Part shown: positions 12,048-33,200 of the stretch, one piece after another | Position numbering within the stretch: position 1 is the first letter of the stretch | How the letters are laid out: each line of letters opens with the position of its first letter | Notes under the pieces: model-generated | The model's input: only the letters and a program-made list of their open reading frames with translations | Databases searched by the model: none | What the model was told of the DNA's origin: nothing | Source of the DNA: Deuterostichococcus epilithicus | Taxonomy: Eukaryota > Chlorophyta > Trebouxiophyceae > Prasiolales > Stichococcaceae | Direction: 5' to 3' | Length of the DNA stretch: 64,000 nt | Assembly: GCA_033439295.1 (NCBI GenBank) | Contig: JAVTLE010000021.1 | Span: 1,984,009-2,048,008 of the forward strand | Translations under genes and position numbers: made by a program

Positions 12048-13754
12048 ATGGATGAACAAGACTCTTCCTCCTGGTGCGTCCTGCAGTCTTACTTGCTGAA
12101 GTGTTTCAGGATCTGCCTGACGGCTCGATGGCGATTGAGGCAGGATGAAGACATTTATTCACCACAGACCTGAACGTATTGGAGGCTGGTGTCTCCATGC
12201 CGATACATCATGCACCATTCTGACTGCACGAACTCAAGTCGCCCTTGCGTTGTCACTCTGACGAAGCATCTGCACCATGCTACCGTGTATCGATGTCCTT
12301 GCCATCAGTCAAGCAAGCCACACGGTGTCCGTCCCACCGCAGATCACGACTCGGGTGACAGCTATGGGGCGGTCTGTGCTGCTGGAGGTGCGCCTGCTCC
12401 TCTTGAAACATTGTTTCATTCAGTCATCTTCGGCCTTATTCCGTTCTGCACAGCGCAAGTTGGCTCTGCACCACGTCTGTTGCCGGCCATCTCATCTGTG
12501 TGTTTATGCTTGCCTATGGCATGCAAGCAGCAGCAAGGTCTGACTTGACGCCGCAGGCCGCGTGCCCAGGTCCTGGATCGCCCAGTTACTTCATGCGCCA
12601 TCGGCCTGTGCGTCGCCGTGTGGCTGCGCATCCACAGCGCGGGGCTAGGCTACCAGGACGTCGGCTGCAGCTACGACCTGGTCGTCCGGCAGCTGCAGTT
12701 TTGGCGCCTGCTGACCGCTCAGGTCAGTCTGCCTACACAATGGCAGCATTGGTCAGTCTGCCTACACGTTATGTAGCTGCCACATATCTCAGCAGCTCAG
12801 CTGCCAGACTTTTCACATGCGCTTGCTGCGCTTGCTGCTTGGCTCAATGTCAATCAGGTGTTTGCGCATGGTCTTGAATCTTTGTGCTGCCGTTCATTTG
12901 TTTTTGTTCGAAATGTGGTGCCGATGTCTTTCTTCGCTGCTTGCTGCAGATCAGCCACGTCTCGGGCCTGCACCTGCTGTTCAACTGCTCTGCACTGTGG
13001 AACATGGGCTCGGTTGAGACAGGCGGCTTGCTTGCCCCCGGCTCTGGTTCCGTCTTCTACTTGTCCTACACACTCCTCTTCTTCGTCCTCTCTGCAGTGG
13101 TGCGCAAAACCGTGCTTGTCGTGTATCCCCAATTTCGTGTTCGTCATGTGTCTCAACGCCTGGATATCTCGTCTGTTCAGCCATCAGTGGGTTCCGTGTC
13201 AATGAGAGGCAATTTGTCATCGCAGGGCATCACTGGCCTATACGCGCTTGCAGTCAAGGCCTTCCGCAGGGAGCAAGATGCGTCAACGCTGACCGTTGGC
13301 TACTCCTGTGTGGTCTTTGCGTGGATGGCGTTCTTAGCCGCATCAGCCGGTGGGCCTCTTCTCCCATGTACCTATCCTTGCACTTCTGCCACAGTCAGTC
13401 TGCTGCTGTCTGGTGGCCACCAACCGATGCTTATGAACTGTCTTGCATCCCACAGGCGCCACGTCGACATACAGCTTGTTTGGCGCTGTGTCCATCCCCG
13501 CCAACCTGATGCCATTTGGCGCTCTGATCTTCACTTCCATCATCGTGCCGCAAGCAAGCTTCTTGGGGCACCTGGCGGGCCTGGTGTCGGGATACATCGT
13601 GGCCTTTGTGCCGCACATCCCTCTGCTGGCCAATGTCGGCATCTTTGCCTGCTTCATGTGCGGCGTGGCATGGAGCCTGTATGTACAGTTCGGCTCACAG
13701 TACCTGAGGCTGTACCTCCCAATCCGGTCGAGCGAGGACGTGGAGTTGGGTTGA
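12048..13754 (+). CDS. RBL14: Rhomboid-family intramembrane serine protease (RBL14-like)
   Basis: Polytopic membrane protease of the rhomboid superfamily, closest by eye to the plant RBL13/14 branch. Five exons: 12048-12073, 12557-12722, 12950-13099, 13226-13349, 13456-13754, giving 254 residues. The start exon is only 26 bases (MDEQDSSS) and is followed by a 483-base intron; the Trp codon is split TG|G. Landmarks: RPVTSCAIGLCVAVWLR (TM1), QFWRLLTAQISHVSGLHLLF (loop with the HxxxxHLxxF-type motif), TVGYSCVVFAWM and VPQASFLGHLAGLVSGYIVA. The GYS serine lies in a Gly-x-Ser context and the late His lies in a GHLAG helix, so the catalytic dyad looks intact and the protein is probably an active protease. 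Donor sequence is duplicated just after exon 2 (see repeat at 12722). Substrate and compartment are unknown. Confidence 0.9.
12722..12767 (+). repeat. 17-bp direct repeat spanning a splice donor
   Basis: The sequence GGTCAGTCTGCCTACAC occurs at 12722-12738 and again at 12751-12767. The first copy contains the donor used after rhomboid exon 2 (CAG|GTCAGT). The second copy is a ready-made decoy donor inside the intron. Confidence 0.85.
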
Positions 13755-14129
13755 AACCTGCTTGGCGGGTTTGATGTTCGTTCCACTGGCCGTGATGTCT
13801 CAGCAATACCCTAGATGTATTGTCAGAAGGCAGCTTCATCCCACTTTCAGGTACAGATAGGCGATTGAATAGGTGAAACATCCTGCTCAAACCGTGCCTG
13901 AGTGACCTCCGTGGTGTACTCACTTCATCTGAGGACTCTCTGAATCGCAACTGTTCACGAAAGCAACCACATACCTACCTGTGACCTCTGGAACAGCAGG
14001 CAACATCTGCGTCACACTACTCCATAGCGCCTGAAAACCACCGCATGTCCTGCGGGCTTCACGTCAAACGTACTTGAAGACCTCGAAATTGGTAAACAGC
14101 CTCTGTTGACGTTCGTGTGCAGCTCATAA
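13755..14129. other. Convergent spacer (rhomboid / ECD 3' ends)
   Basis: Tail-to-tail spacer between the rhomboid stop (13754) and the ECD stop (14130). It should contain both 3' UTRs. No gene is seen. Confidence 0.5.
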
Positions 14130-18220
<4,091 letters not shown>

Positions 18221-18624
18221 GGTGCTGATGTATATTGTACGAGCCTAGCGCAATGCAGCTGATTTGCCAGCAGCGTCCATTCAGCGCATCATGCTCAATT
18301 GCGATGGCATAGACTTGCAGAGCGCAAATGTGTCTTCATGCAATCCACCTTCTGAATTTGAACCTGTTGCTTGGCATGACAGTCATGTTTCGGAAGGCTG
18401 AGATGAAGGAGGCACACACGCATTCGCAGAATAGAGCAAGAACCTTCCACCTCGCTGCTGAACCCAAAACGACCACACGCAGCGCTTGCCCTCGCGCCGC
18501 CCTGCCAAGCAAGCTACTGACCATTTCCTTGGACAGAGCAGCTGCCCTGAGATGTGCCTGCATATGTGTGGCGTACAGACAGCTCAAATGACTGAGCTTG
18601 GTCTCTGAAGCAAAATCATCCGCC
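18221..18624. promoter_or_regulatory. Shared divergent promoter (ECD / SMARCAD1-like)
   Basis: About 404 bases between the ECD start (18220, minus) and the helicase start (18625, plus). The region is noticeably less GC-rich than the flanking exons. No defined motif is recognised. Confidence 0.5.
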
Positions 18625-24958
<6,334 letters not shown>

Positions 24959-25156
24959 AACACGCAGACGCCAGCATGCACGCACGATTGAGACGGCATG
25001 GCCACAATCTGGTGCATGCTGCATTGGCTGGCACATCATCCGCGATGCGCTATAAGGGTGAGCCAGCGCCGAAGCTCGCAAGATACAGGGTGAACCAGTG
25101 CGCCGTGGCGCTGGGCGTCGTGCTTGGGTTCAGCGCCTACACATACAAAGCAAATA

Positions 25157-26057
25157 TCAGCCATACAGCATCATTTTGTAGGGGCCTCGTGAAAACACAT
25201 GGCTCCCAAACCTCAGCAGCAGCTCGCACACCTGTAGCAGAGACAGGTGCATGACGAGCCGTGGCGCTGCACGCACCTTGACATGATAATTCTTCAGCGC
25301 TGTGAAGACGGCTGTCAGCTGGCCGCGGGCGCCAACCCACTTGTAGAGGCCAGGCCACAACCTGTACACGATGCGGGCGAGCAGCGCGATGCGGTGCATG
25401 CCGGCCTCGCTGGATCCGAAGCCATCGACGTAAACGGAAACCGCCACTCCGTCCACCATGATGTTCCCTGCGATCAGACCGCTTTCCCCTGCTGAATTCA
25501 GGGCGCATGCTGAAACGAGGACTTGGAGGCTCACACGGCAGCGTGCAGCTTGACTCCACGGCAGACGCCTCTGCATGTGGTTGTTGTCCTGCTGCGCAGA
25601 CGGTTGCGTCCTGGGCTGTTCAGCAGCACCTCGCACGGTGACTGGGGAGGCGAGCCCCGTGCCGGGCACGCTCTCGATGCTGGTGATGCGCTCCGCCACC
25701 ACGCGCCCGCCCTCTGCGGCGCGCCACAGGTACTGGCCAATGCGCACTTCGCGCGCCGGCACGGCGGCACGCGCGGCGAAGGGCGCGCCGGCCGTGCTGG
25801 CCACGTACATGAAGTGCGACCCCGTGAGCTCCACCTGCAGTGTCGGAGAGAGGCACGTGAGGACGTGCGGCTCAAGCAAGGCTCGGGCGCGCGGCTGTGT
25901 CGTTGCAGCCGCAAGCAAGGGCCGCGCGTGAGGACTTTGGCAGGTTGCAACCCCCACTCCGGCGCATTGCGCACCAGTGGAGAATCATCTTGGCTGCAAC
26001 GACAGAGTGATGACTCTGCGTGCGCGACAATCATTGCGCGACAGCCGCAACCTACAT

Positions 26058-26097
<40 letters not shown>

Positions 26098-29027
26098 CAG
26101 CAGCGGCGGCGCACCGCAGCGCCACTGGCGGTTCCCAGCCGCAGGAAGGTGAATGTGCCCTCGTTTTGGCGGTGCACGTCTGCCATCAACGGGCTCCATC
26201 CCAGTGTCCCATCGTCTAGCACGACCTACGCAACGCACCGCCGCATGCAACAAGTGTGAGACTAATGAGCGCAAGGCTCCAAGAACATTACACAGGCCTT
26301 CAGCCGCGTGGCTCCATCACATGCTGCACCGATTGCATGCCATCCCTGAACGCCACATGAGAACACTATGCGGACACACATGCGGACAGGGGCGGCCACA
26401 CTTGCAGTTTTACTGGACCCCCGTAGGCGAGTGGCGACCATGCCACGCTTACCTGCATCATGTCGCCGGGGCGCACATCGGCAAGCCGCTTGGTCGATGG
26501 TGCGCCGCCCTCCAGCACCCATGCTGTCGCAGCCAGTGGGAAGCAATCCAGTGGCAGATTGTAATAGAGCTCCATGTAGCCGGCTGGGCAGATGCGAATA
26601 TCCCTCTTTAAGCAGCCCGCTGCTATGACCGGGAGAAACTGGTCGCATTTGTAGCAGCTGCACCCCCGGAAAGAACCAGCCCCATTGTTCGGGTCGCATT
26701 GGATGCTTTTGTCGAGGATGGCGCCATTTTTCAGCACTTCGTATTGTAGCAGGCGCCGGCGCGTGCTATTGCCATTGGAGCCAGCGTTGTTTAGTGTGGA
26801 GCCGTCGCCGCCCACGAGGCTGATGCTGCACATGGCTTGGCCAGCCGGGCAAACTACCTGCGAGGCACCGTCGGCATCCCACTGGATTGAAGGGATCTGG
26901 TGAGCACAGAGCGCAGCGCTCAACTAATCTGCCACACGCTATGGTGAGACAACGTCCAAAGGACGGGGGGAGGGGGGTCACATTGTTATATATATTACTC
27001 CTCAAGGCGCTCACCTTGACGTCCATGCCATTGACTGTGACCATCCCCTGAACCATCCTGGGCGCGCCGCTTTCTGCGCAGTCCTGGCAGGCCGTCGCTT
27101 GCTTTGCCCAGGCAGAGCACCCAGACTCCTGCGCGATCTGCATCATCCAGGTGCAGGCCAGCGTCAGCTCAAGCAGCTGCCGCCACTGGGCATGGTGGCA
27201 ATGTGCAAGTCGTGCTTTCAGGGCACGCAAGTCAGCGGCCAGCCGACTTGGGTGTATCTCTACAACGTATGGAGCTAAATACTCTAGGATGTGTTCATAT
27301 TTTCATATTCCCATGCCACAGCTTGCTACATGACACTTGGCGGCAGCCCTTGTTCACCCGCACGGTTGAGACGTTGCTGGTCGTGTCCGGGTCGTCGGCA
27401 CCATATGTCACAGCTGGGAATGATGATTGCCCTGCAGCAACAAAACAGTGTAAGCTCGTTCGTCCAGCTTTGATGCGGCGGCGCGCAGCCAGCGTACGAC
27501 CAGCACAACATGTACGTATGCGTGTATCAGCGATTCAAAGCTCACCTTCATGCAGCCACTGGCAGCCTTGCAGCGCGTCGGCTGCGTTGATCATCGCTCC
27601 TGTTCCAAGTCGGTGTGCGCTCGTTCTACCCAAGCTGGAACATTCGGCCGGATCACAGGCTGGAAGTCAGTCACAACGAACAACGCAGGAACTTGCCTTC
27701 TCCAGTAGCGAGAAGCCGCCGGCGGCCCGATATGCTTGACGGCATGCTGATGTTCAGTTTCATATAGCCGGCAGTGGCCACGCGCAGGGTGTTTGCCGAG
27801 CGCTTGTCCTGCAGCGCGCCGGCCTGCCATGACACACACACCAGCTGATAAAGCGGCATCCTTTCTGATACACAGCTGCAGACTCAGGATGTAGCCAGCT
27901 CACCACCTATGCAAGAGGACGCCACGACAGGCTGTGCAGAACCAGACCAGTTCTGTCTGACCGCCATCACGGCCATGCGCCTGCAGACCTGACTTTTCGT
28001 GTCCTTGTGTGCCGCAACGATGCCCCAGGTTAGGCCCACGATGGCTCCGATCAGCAGCACCAAGAAGACCAGCATGATGCCAGCCGCCCTGCGGCGGCGC
28101 AATGACATACGACATGCGAGTCAGCATGCGTGCCACCTGAGACATCAAGCTCGCCCTGTGCAGCGGCACCAACTGCTGCTACGGGAGCACTGCTGTAGGC
28201 AAACAACACAACGGTGTTTGTGCAAACGCGTGTGAGCGGCTATGCTTATGTAGCGCGCGCGTGCGCGCCCAGTGCTGCATGCGGCAGTGTGCATGAGCAC
28301 GACTGGTGCGGCCAGGGTGGTCGCTGCCGTCGTATGCAATGGCGTTGCTACTTCGCACCATTTGAGGTACTTGAACTGGACTTCCCTGGCTATCACATCT
28401 TCAAGGTGGTCCACCTGCATCCAAAGCGCCAAACTGTCAGATTCGATCTGGCTGTTCACATCCGCCCTGTGCATCCATGGGCGCCGCCGCACGCACTCTG
28501 CCCTAGAAAGCCTTCCTGGTAGGCACAGAAAGTGCTGGCGCGCTCACTAGTTCCTGCCTGTCGATGATGCCGTCCCCGTCGGCGTCCAGACGCTGGAGGC
28601 GCCTCTCCAATTTTCGCCGCCGGTTGGGGAGGTGCCCAGAGGCGGAGTCACCGTCTGTGCCAACGGCGACGCGGATGCTGGGCATCTGGCGCAGCTCCTT
28701 CCCCGTTGGCTCGAGCACCATCCCAGCGCTCATAGCGACGGTGGCGAGCACCTGTGTGCGTCGCCGATAAGCGGATGCGCGTCAGCTATCACATAATGGC
28801 ACAGCCAGTAGCAACACTGCAACAGACTTGGGGTGTGACTCGTTTCAATGGGCATGTTTTTCGCCGAACGGAATATGGTGGACAGAAGGTCAATCTACGG
28901 GGGGAGCTGCATGCCCCAGCGCTTTTGCATCCACAAAGCGCTAGTCTACTGACAACAACTGAGAGGTCTGCAGCTCTGCAGAGCCGGCGACGACCACCTC
29001 AGGTCCGAAGCCCCGGTGCACTCCCAT
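25157..29027 (-). CDS. EF-hand / transmembrane / Hint (hedgehog-type autoprocessing) protein
   Basis: Unnamed membrane protein, about 595-605 aa. Exons: (28998-29027, tentative), 28548-28751, 28359-28414, 27989-28088, 27697-27823, 27546-27581, 27358-27431, 27015-27176, 26453-26896, 26115-26225, 25630-25834, 25277-25467, 25157-25231. Order of parts: an EF-hand (LDADGDGIIDRQEL, all canonical Ca ligands); basic residues, then one TM segment (GIMLVFLVLLIGAIVGLTWG); a Cys-containing ectodomain (exons 27823-26500; CSCYKCDQF); then a Hint domain. The Hint begins at DCFPLAATAWVLEGG near residue 371, continues LADVRPGDMM, LTGSHFMYV (TxxH), VPAREVRIGQYLW and ends GNIMVDGVAVSVYVD. A 75-residue tail follows. 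Positive-inside charge predicts the EF-hand in the cytosol and Hint outside or lumenal. Cys and TxxH are present, so self-cleavage at Asp-Cys is likely. One GC donor (27696). The start may instead be the Met in exon 28548-28751. Head-to-head with UPF0426. Confidence 0.85.
26059..26094 (+). repeat. (CAG)12 microsatellite
   Basis: Twelve uninterrupted CAG units followed by GAG(CAG)2 on the plus strand. On the gene strand this is a CTG run lying about 20 bases after the donor of the Hint-protein exon 26115-26225, so it is read as intronic in my model. Such runs vary in length easily. Confidence 0.92.
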
Positions 29028-29604
29028 GTGTGTGCCCGCGCTGATTTGTCACTACGGCTGTACAGCAGGTCCACTGCTAACCTCAGATGCGAAGACGTCG
29101 ATAGCCTCACATATCCTACGCTTATAGGCGGACACAAGCTGCCCGCCCGAGCACTGTGTGCCGAGAATGACTTGCTGAAAATGTGAAATGTACCGACGAC
29201 GGCTGCTCCAGCGGCTCCGTACGCGCCACCAGACCTGACGGCTGCTCCGGTGGCTCCGTCCGCGCTGCCACCTCAGCCGCGCGTTGCAGTGCCTTGTATA
29301 AAGCCCCTTATTCGCACCACCAAAATCGTACCAGCTTGTGTTGCGTGATCATATGCACCAGTGTAATCGATGTGAGCGCGTGGCCGGCTGATGAGTAAAC
29401 TTACGTCATAGAATGTATAGCAGAATTGGATAACTGGAATTGGATATCATGGCTAGCAATTTAGCCACAGGGCCGGTGCCTCCACGTGCAGCCGCAGTGA
29501 ATCGACGTAGTGCTGGACGAGCAGCATAAATACTTATTTGCGACATCCGCGCAACGTGCCAGCTCAATATCTTCGAGACTGATTGCAAGACCTCGGTTTC
29601 GGAC
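29028..29604. promoter_or_regulatory. Divergent promoter region (Hint protein / UPF0426)
   Basis: About 580 bases between oppositely directed genes. It is fairly AT-rich toward 29290-29560 and contains a diverged tandem repeat at 29198-29271. No coding signal is convincing. Confidence 0.4.
29198..29271 (+). repeat. Diverged direct repeat, two ~33-bp copies
   Basis: A unit beginning GACGGCTGCTCC and continuing to a GCGCYRCCAC-like end occurs at 29198-29229 and again, with a few changes, at 29237-29271. It lies in the divergent promoter region. Confidence 0.75.
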
Positions 29605-30167
29605 ATGCACGGCCTCTCGTCCCTGCCTGTTCACCAGCCTGTGGCTGCATCGAAGGGTGCACGTCTGAGCAGGCCCGGTGGCCTCGCGCACGCACCACGT
29701 GGTTCTCGCAGTTCGGTTAAAGCAATAGCTCGTGCCAACCTGGCAGACAACATCTCGAACCCGCTCCTCCGCCTCGCCATCAAGGTAAATCGTGGCGCTG
29801 ATGCGCGCTGCAGTTCAGTGTCATGCACATCCTCGGGTCGCAGTAATGTGACAAGGTAGCTTTGCCCTTTGCAGGAACCTGTCGCGTTCTCGGGAGGCAT
29901 TGTTGCGGGACTGCTGGGTCTCAGCCTGTCTGAGGACCCCCTGAAGGACTGGCTTGAGCGCACCGCGGCAGGGGTGCAGGTGACTCCCGGTCGATCGAAT
30001 ACTCATGCAGCATACGTTTGGCAAGCTGGGTTCAGCTGTGAGCATATTGCTAAGTCAGACTTGGTGCCATGCACCAGGTGCCGGACAGCTCGTCGCAAGT
30101 CTCGCAGGTCACGGTCGCGCCGCCGAGCTCGCTGAACGGCCAGCCCGGGCGTCCGCTGCGACAGTAA
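29605..30167 (+). CDS. UPF0426 family protein, probably chloroplast
   Basis: Small plant/algal plastid protein of unknown function (UPF0426, like Arabidopsis At1g28150). Three exons: 29605-29784, 29875-29979, 30078-30167; 124 residues, all in phase 0. The first ~45 residues are Ser/Ala/Arg-rich without acidic residues (HQPVAASKGARLSR), as in a chloroplast transit peptide. The conserved core spans exons 1-2: NPLLRLAIK followed by EPVAFSGGIVAGLLGLSLSE and DPLKDWLERT. The third exon encodes a variable Ser/Val/Pro tail ending RPLRQ. The stop (30167) is only 80 bases before the first possible start of the RCC1-repeat gene, the tightest spacing in the window. Confidence 0.82.
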
Positions 30168-30247
30168 CACGCGGTCGCTTGCAAGCGACATCGGGCAGAG
30201 CAGCTGGCACAGCAGCCGACCAGTGATTTCGACGGAGTCGGACTTGC

Positions 30248-33200
30248 ATGCCTGGCGTGCGGCGGCAGCTGCTCCCGGAAGTCGATCTGGCGGCGGCAGC
30301 GGCGCAGGAGGCAGCAGGCCTTTCAGCAAGCAAAAACCCCGCGCCGCACCGCAGCATGTCCACGCCGCGATCTGAGAAGGGCTCCGGCCAGCCTGCGGGC
30401 TCCCTGTGCCGTGGACTGCCGGCATATAGTCGGACGCCGCCGGGCACCGCCGTCGTGTTTGGCTTTGGCGTCGCCGAAGACGGACAGCTGGTGAGGCATC
30501 TGAACTGCCAGATCGATGCATGAGCTGCGGGCACTGGGGCGTGGTCTCCAAGCCTCCTCGGTCATCGATTTAGAATTTGTCGTACAGCAATTTTCGCACT
30601 AAGTGTCCCACCTGGAGCTTTGCAGTCCTGGCCAAACGTCCATGCGCTTTTGTCGGGACTGGTCCGCCATGCTGCGCTGCTGTTGTGCAGGGCGTGGACA
30701 CGGAGGACAACCTGCTGAGCCCCAAGGTCATCGAGTCGCTGCTGGGCACGCGGCTGCGGGGCCGTGACTTCATCTCCGGGCCGCTGGTCGGCGGCAGCCG
30801 CAACACGCTCGCCATCGACGCCGACGGCCAGGTACATTGGGGGGCATCAACGCAGCTGCTGACACACGAGCAGCATGTGCGACGCACTCACGCCCATCAT
30901 CGGTGGCTCACACCGCACAGCACAGCTGCGCGGCTTGCGCCGCCATCGGCGCCTCCCCGCGCCTGCTCGAAGCACCGTCGTGCAGTCACAGACCAACTCC
31001 CCAACCGTCTGTCGTGCACAGCTGCTGGCGTGGGGCTGGAACGCGCGGGGGACGCTGGGCCACGGGCACCGCACCACGGAGCGCAAGCCGCGCTACGTGT
31101 CCGAGCTGCGCGGCGTGCGCATCGTGCAGGCAGCCCTCGGCGGCTGGCACACCCTCGCCCTCGACGACTCCGGCCAGGCAGGACTTGACACCATGTCACT
31201 CATCAGCGTGCTGGCAGGCGCCTGGGCCTCCGTCTGTGGCTCGATGAGGCCTGTGCTCGAGTGGCTTGGTGCTTGAGTGGCCTGGGCGGCAAGCCGGGAG
31301 CGTGCCGGACGACAGCGCGGGCGGTGCGCAACGCAGCGGCCCATTGCATGTCCACCTCAGGAAGGGCACAAGAGTCAACTGAGCGCCTTGCTCCACAGAC
31401 ATCCTGGCCCTGGTCAGCTCAGCACCATTTCCCGGTGCAGGCCTGGGCGTTTGGCGGCAACGAATATCAGCAGGCGACGGGGGAGGAAAACGAGGAGGGG
31501 CCGGGCCACGACGTGGTCACGCCGCAGCCCTGCCTGAGCGGCGTGCGGGTGGTTCAGGTGGCCGCCGGCGGCATGCACTCTGTGGCGCTGACCGACGCCG
31601 GCGAGGTGCGCAATTATATGAAGCTGTCGTGGAGACTGTGGGGCAGATTGTCTCCCCTCCTGACAACCAGCAGCTGCGAACACCACAGTCCATGTTCACA
31701 CTCCATGCAGTGTCCCGCTGCGCCACCCTGTCATGTGCCAGTCGTCATGCTGGATGGAACCACCCTGCTGCCAACATTCTGCCAACACCATAGTGAGCCC
31801 TAACTGGGGATGATACTAGGGGGTGCCATTGCACTGCCGCTGCAGGTGTGGACGTGGGGAGAGCCGTGGGGCTTCTTCCAGCTGGAGGTGCGGACTCGTG
31901 CCCATATCTGCCGGACACATGCAAGCATGCCCTTGCATGGGCACCGGCTGACTGCCAGTCAGTGCCGGACCGCAACACGAATGCTTCCAGGTGAACCGGC
32001 GGCCGCGCAAGGTGGAGGGTGCGATCAACATCGCCAAGGTGGCCTGCGGCGCCTTCCACAACCTGCTGCTCACCTGGTGTGCGCTGTTCAACACAAAGCA
32101 TGCCCTCACGGCGTTGCCTGCTGCCGCTTTGTACTGAAATGCCACGTCTGCGGTTTTGCGACGCTGGCAGCAGACAGGCGCACTGCTTGCGTGGCTCACA
32201 TGGCACGACGGTGTGTCGACGTCCCCGCAGGGATGGCGAGGTGTACGCCTGGGGCATCAACGACTTCGGCCAGGTGTGTGTGCGGGTGCCCCCTCCATTC
32301 AGCTCCGCAGCAAAGCGCAGCACCTGCCTGCAGAGCTCAGCGCTTGGCCTTGCCTGTGGCGGCGCCTCCGTGCTGGGGCACTGCAGTCCGTCCTGCTGCT
32401 GACGCTGTCACGTGTGCGGCGCTGTTGTGCAGCCAGCTTGCCATGCCGCCGCTCCTGAGACGCTTGCGGTGTTTTGCATCCACTGTCCTGCATCCACTCC
32501 TCGCTGCCGCTGATGCGGAGACGCCTGTGGTCTTATTGTGTGTTGCAACTGGTCCGCCCTGCCGCTGACGCTGGGAGCCTGACATTTTGATGCAACTATG
32601 GATGCACCGACAGCTGGGCAACGGTACGACGTCGTACGCCACTGAGCCCGTCAAGGTGGCAGGGCTGGAGGACACGCCCATTGCAGACATCAGCGCCGGC
32701 GGCTGGCACTCGCTGGCGCTCACCACCAGCGGCGGTGGGTGCTGCTGTCTGTGACGCGCTTGGGACCTGGACAGGTGCATGTGACGTGTCCAGCAGAGCC
32801 TGTCGGGACGCTCTGAGGCCCTTGGCGCTTCCGTGGAGTTGTGCCAAGGACAAACTGAACTTGCGGATCTGAGAAGGCTTCTGCCCTGCTGCAGAGGTGT
32901 ATGTGTGGGGACGCGGCGAGTGAGTCTGCAGCCCAAGCCCCCCCCTGCACCCTCGTGTCCGGCTCGTGCACTGCAAGGCCTGCTCGGCATGCCTGGCCTT
33001 TTGCTGCACTGCTTCGAGCGACGAGGTCACAGTTGACAGCCATCGTGTCTCGACGCCCAGCCTGATGCGCCGCCCAATGCCTGCAGGTACGGGCGGCTGG
33101 GGCTGGGCGACAAGACGGGCTCCAGCAAGCTTCGGCCGACGCTGGTGCAGTCTGTCCAGAACGAAAAGTGAGCTGTCTCCGCGAATATTGCCCGGTCTTC

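Noticed and set aside
26059-26259. Plus-strand poly-Gln protein from the CAG run
   Set aside because: The run lies in an intron of the well-supported minus-strand Hint gene, and the flanking plus frame has no family resemblance.
25157-26896. Calling the Hint domain an intein
   Set aside because: There is no C-terminal His-Asn plus Ser/Thr/Cys splice junction and no second extein. The closing block fits hedgehog-type Hint instead.
26115-28088. A true hedgehog signalling (Hedge) domain N-terminal to the Hint
   Set aside because: The ectodomain shows no zinc-site or Hedge motifs, so I describe it only as a Cys-containing domain of unknown type.
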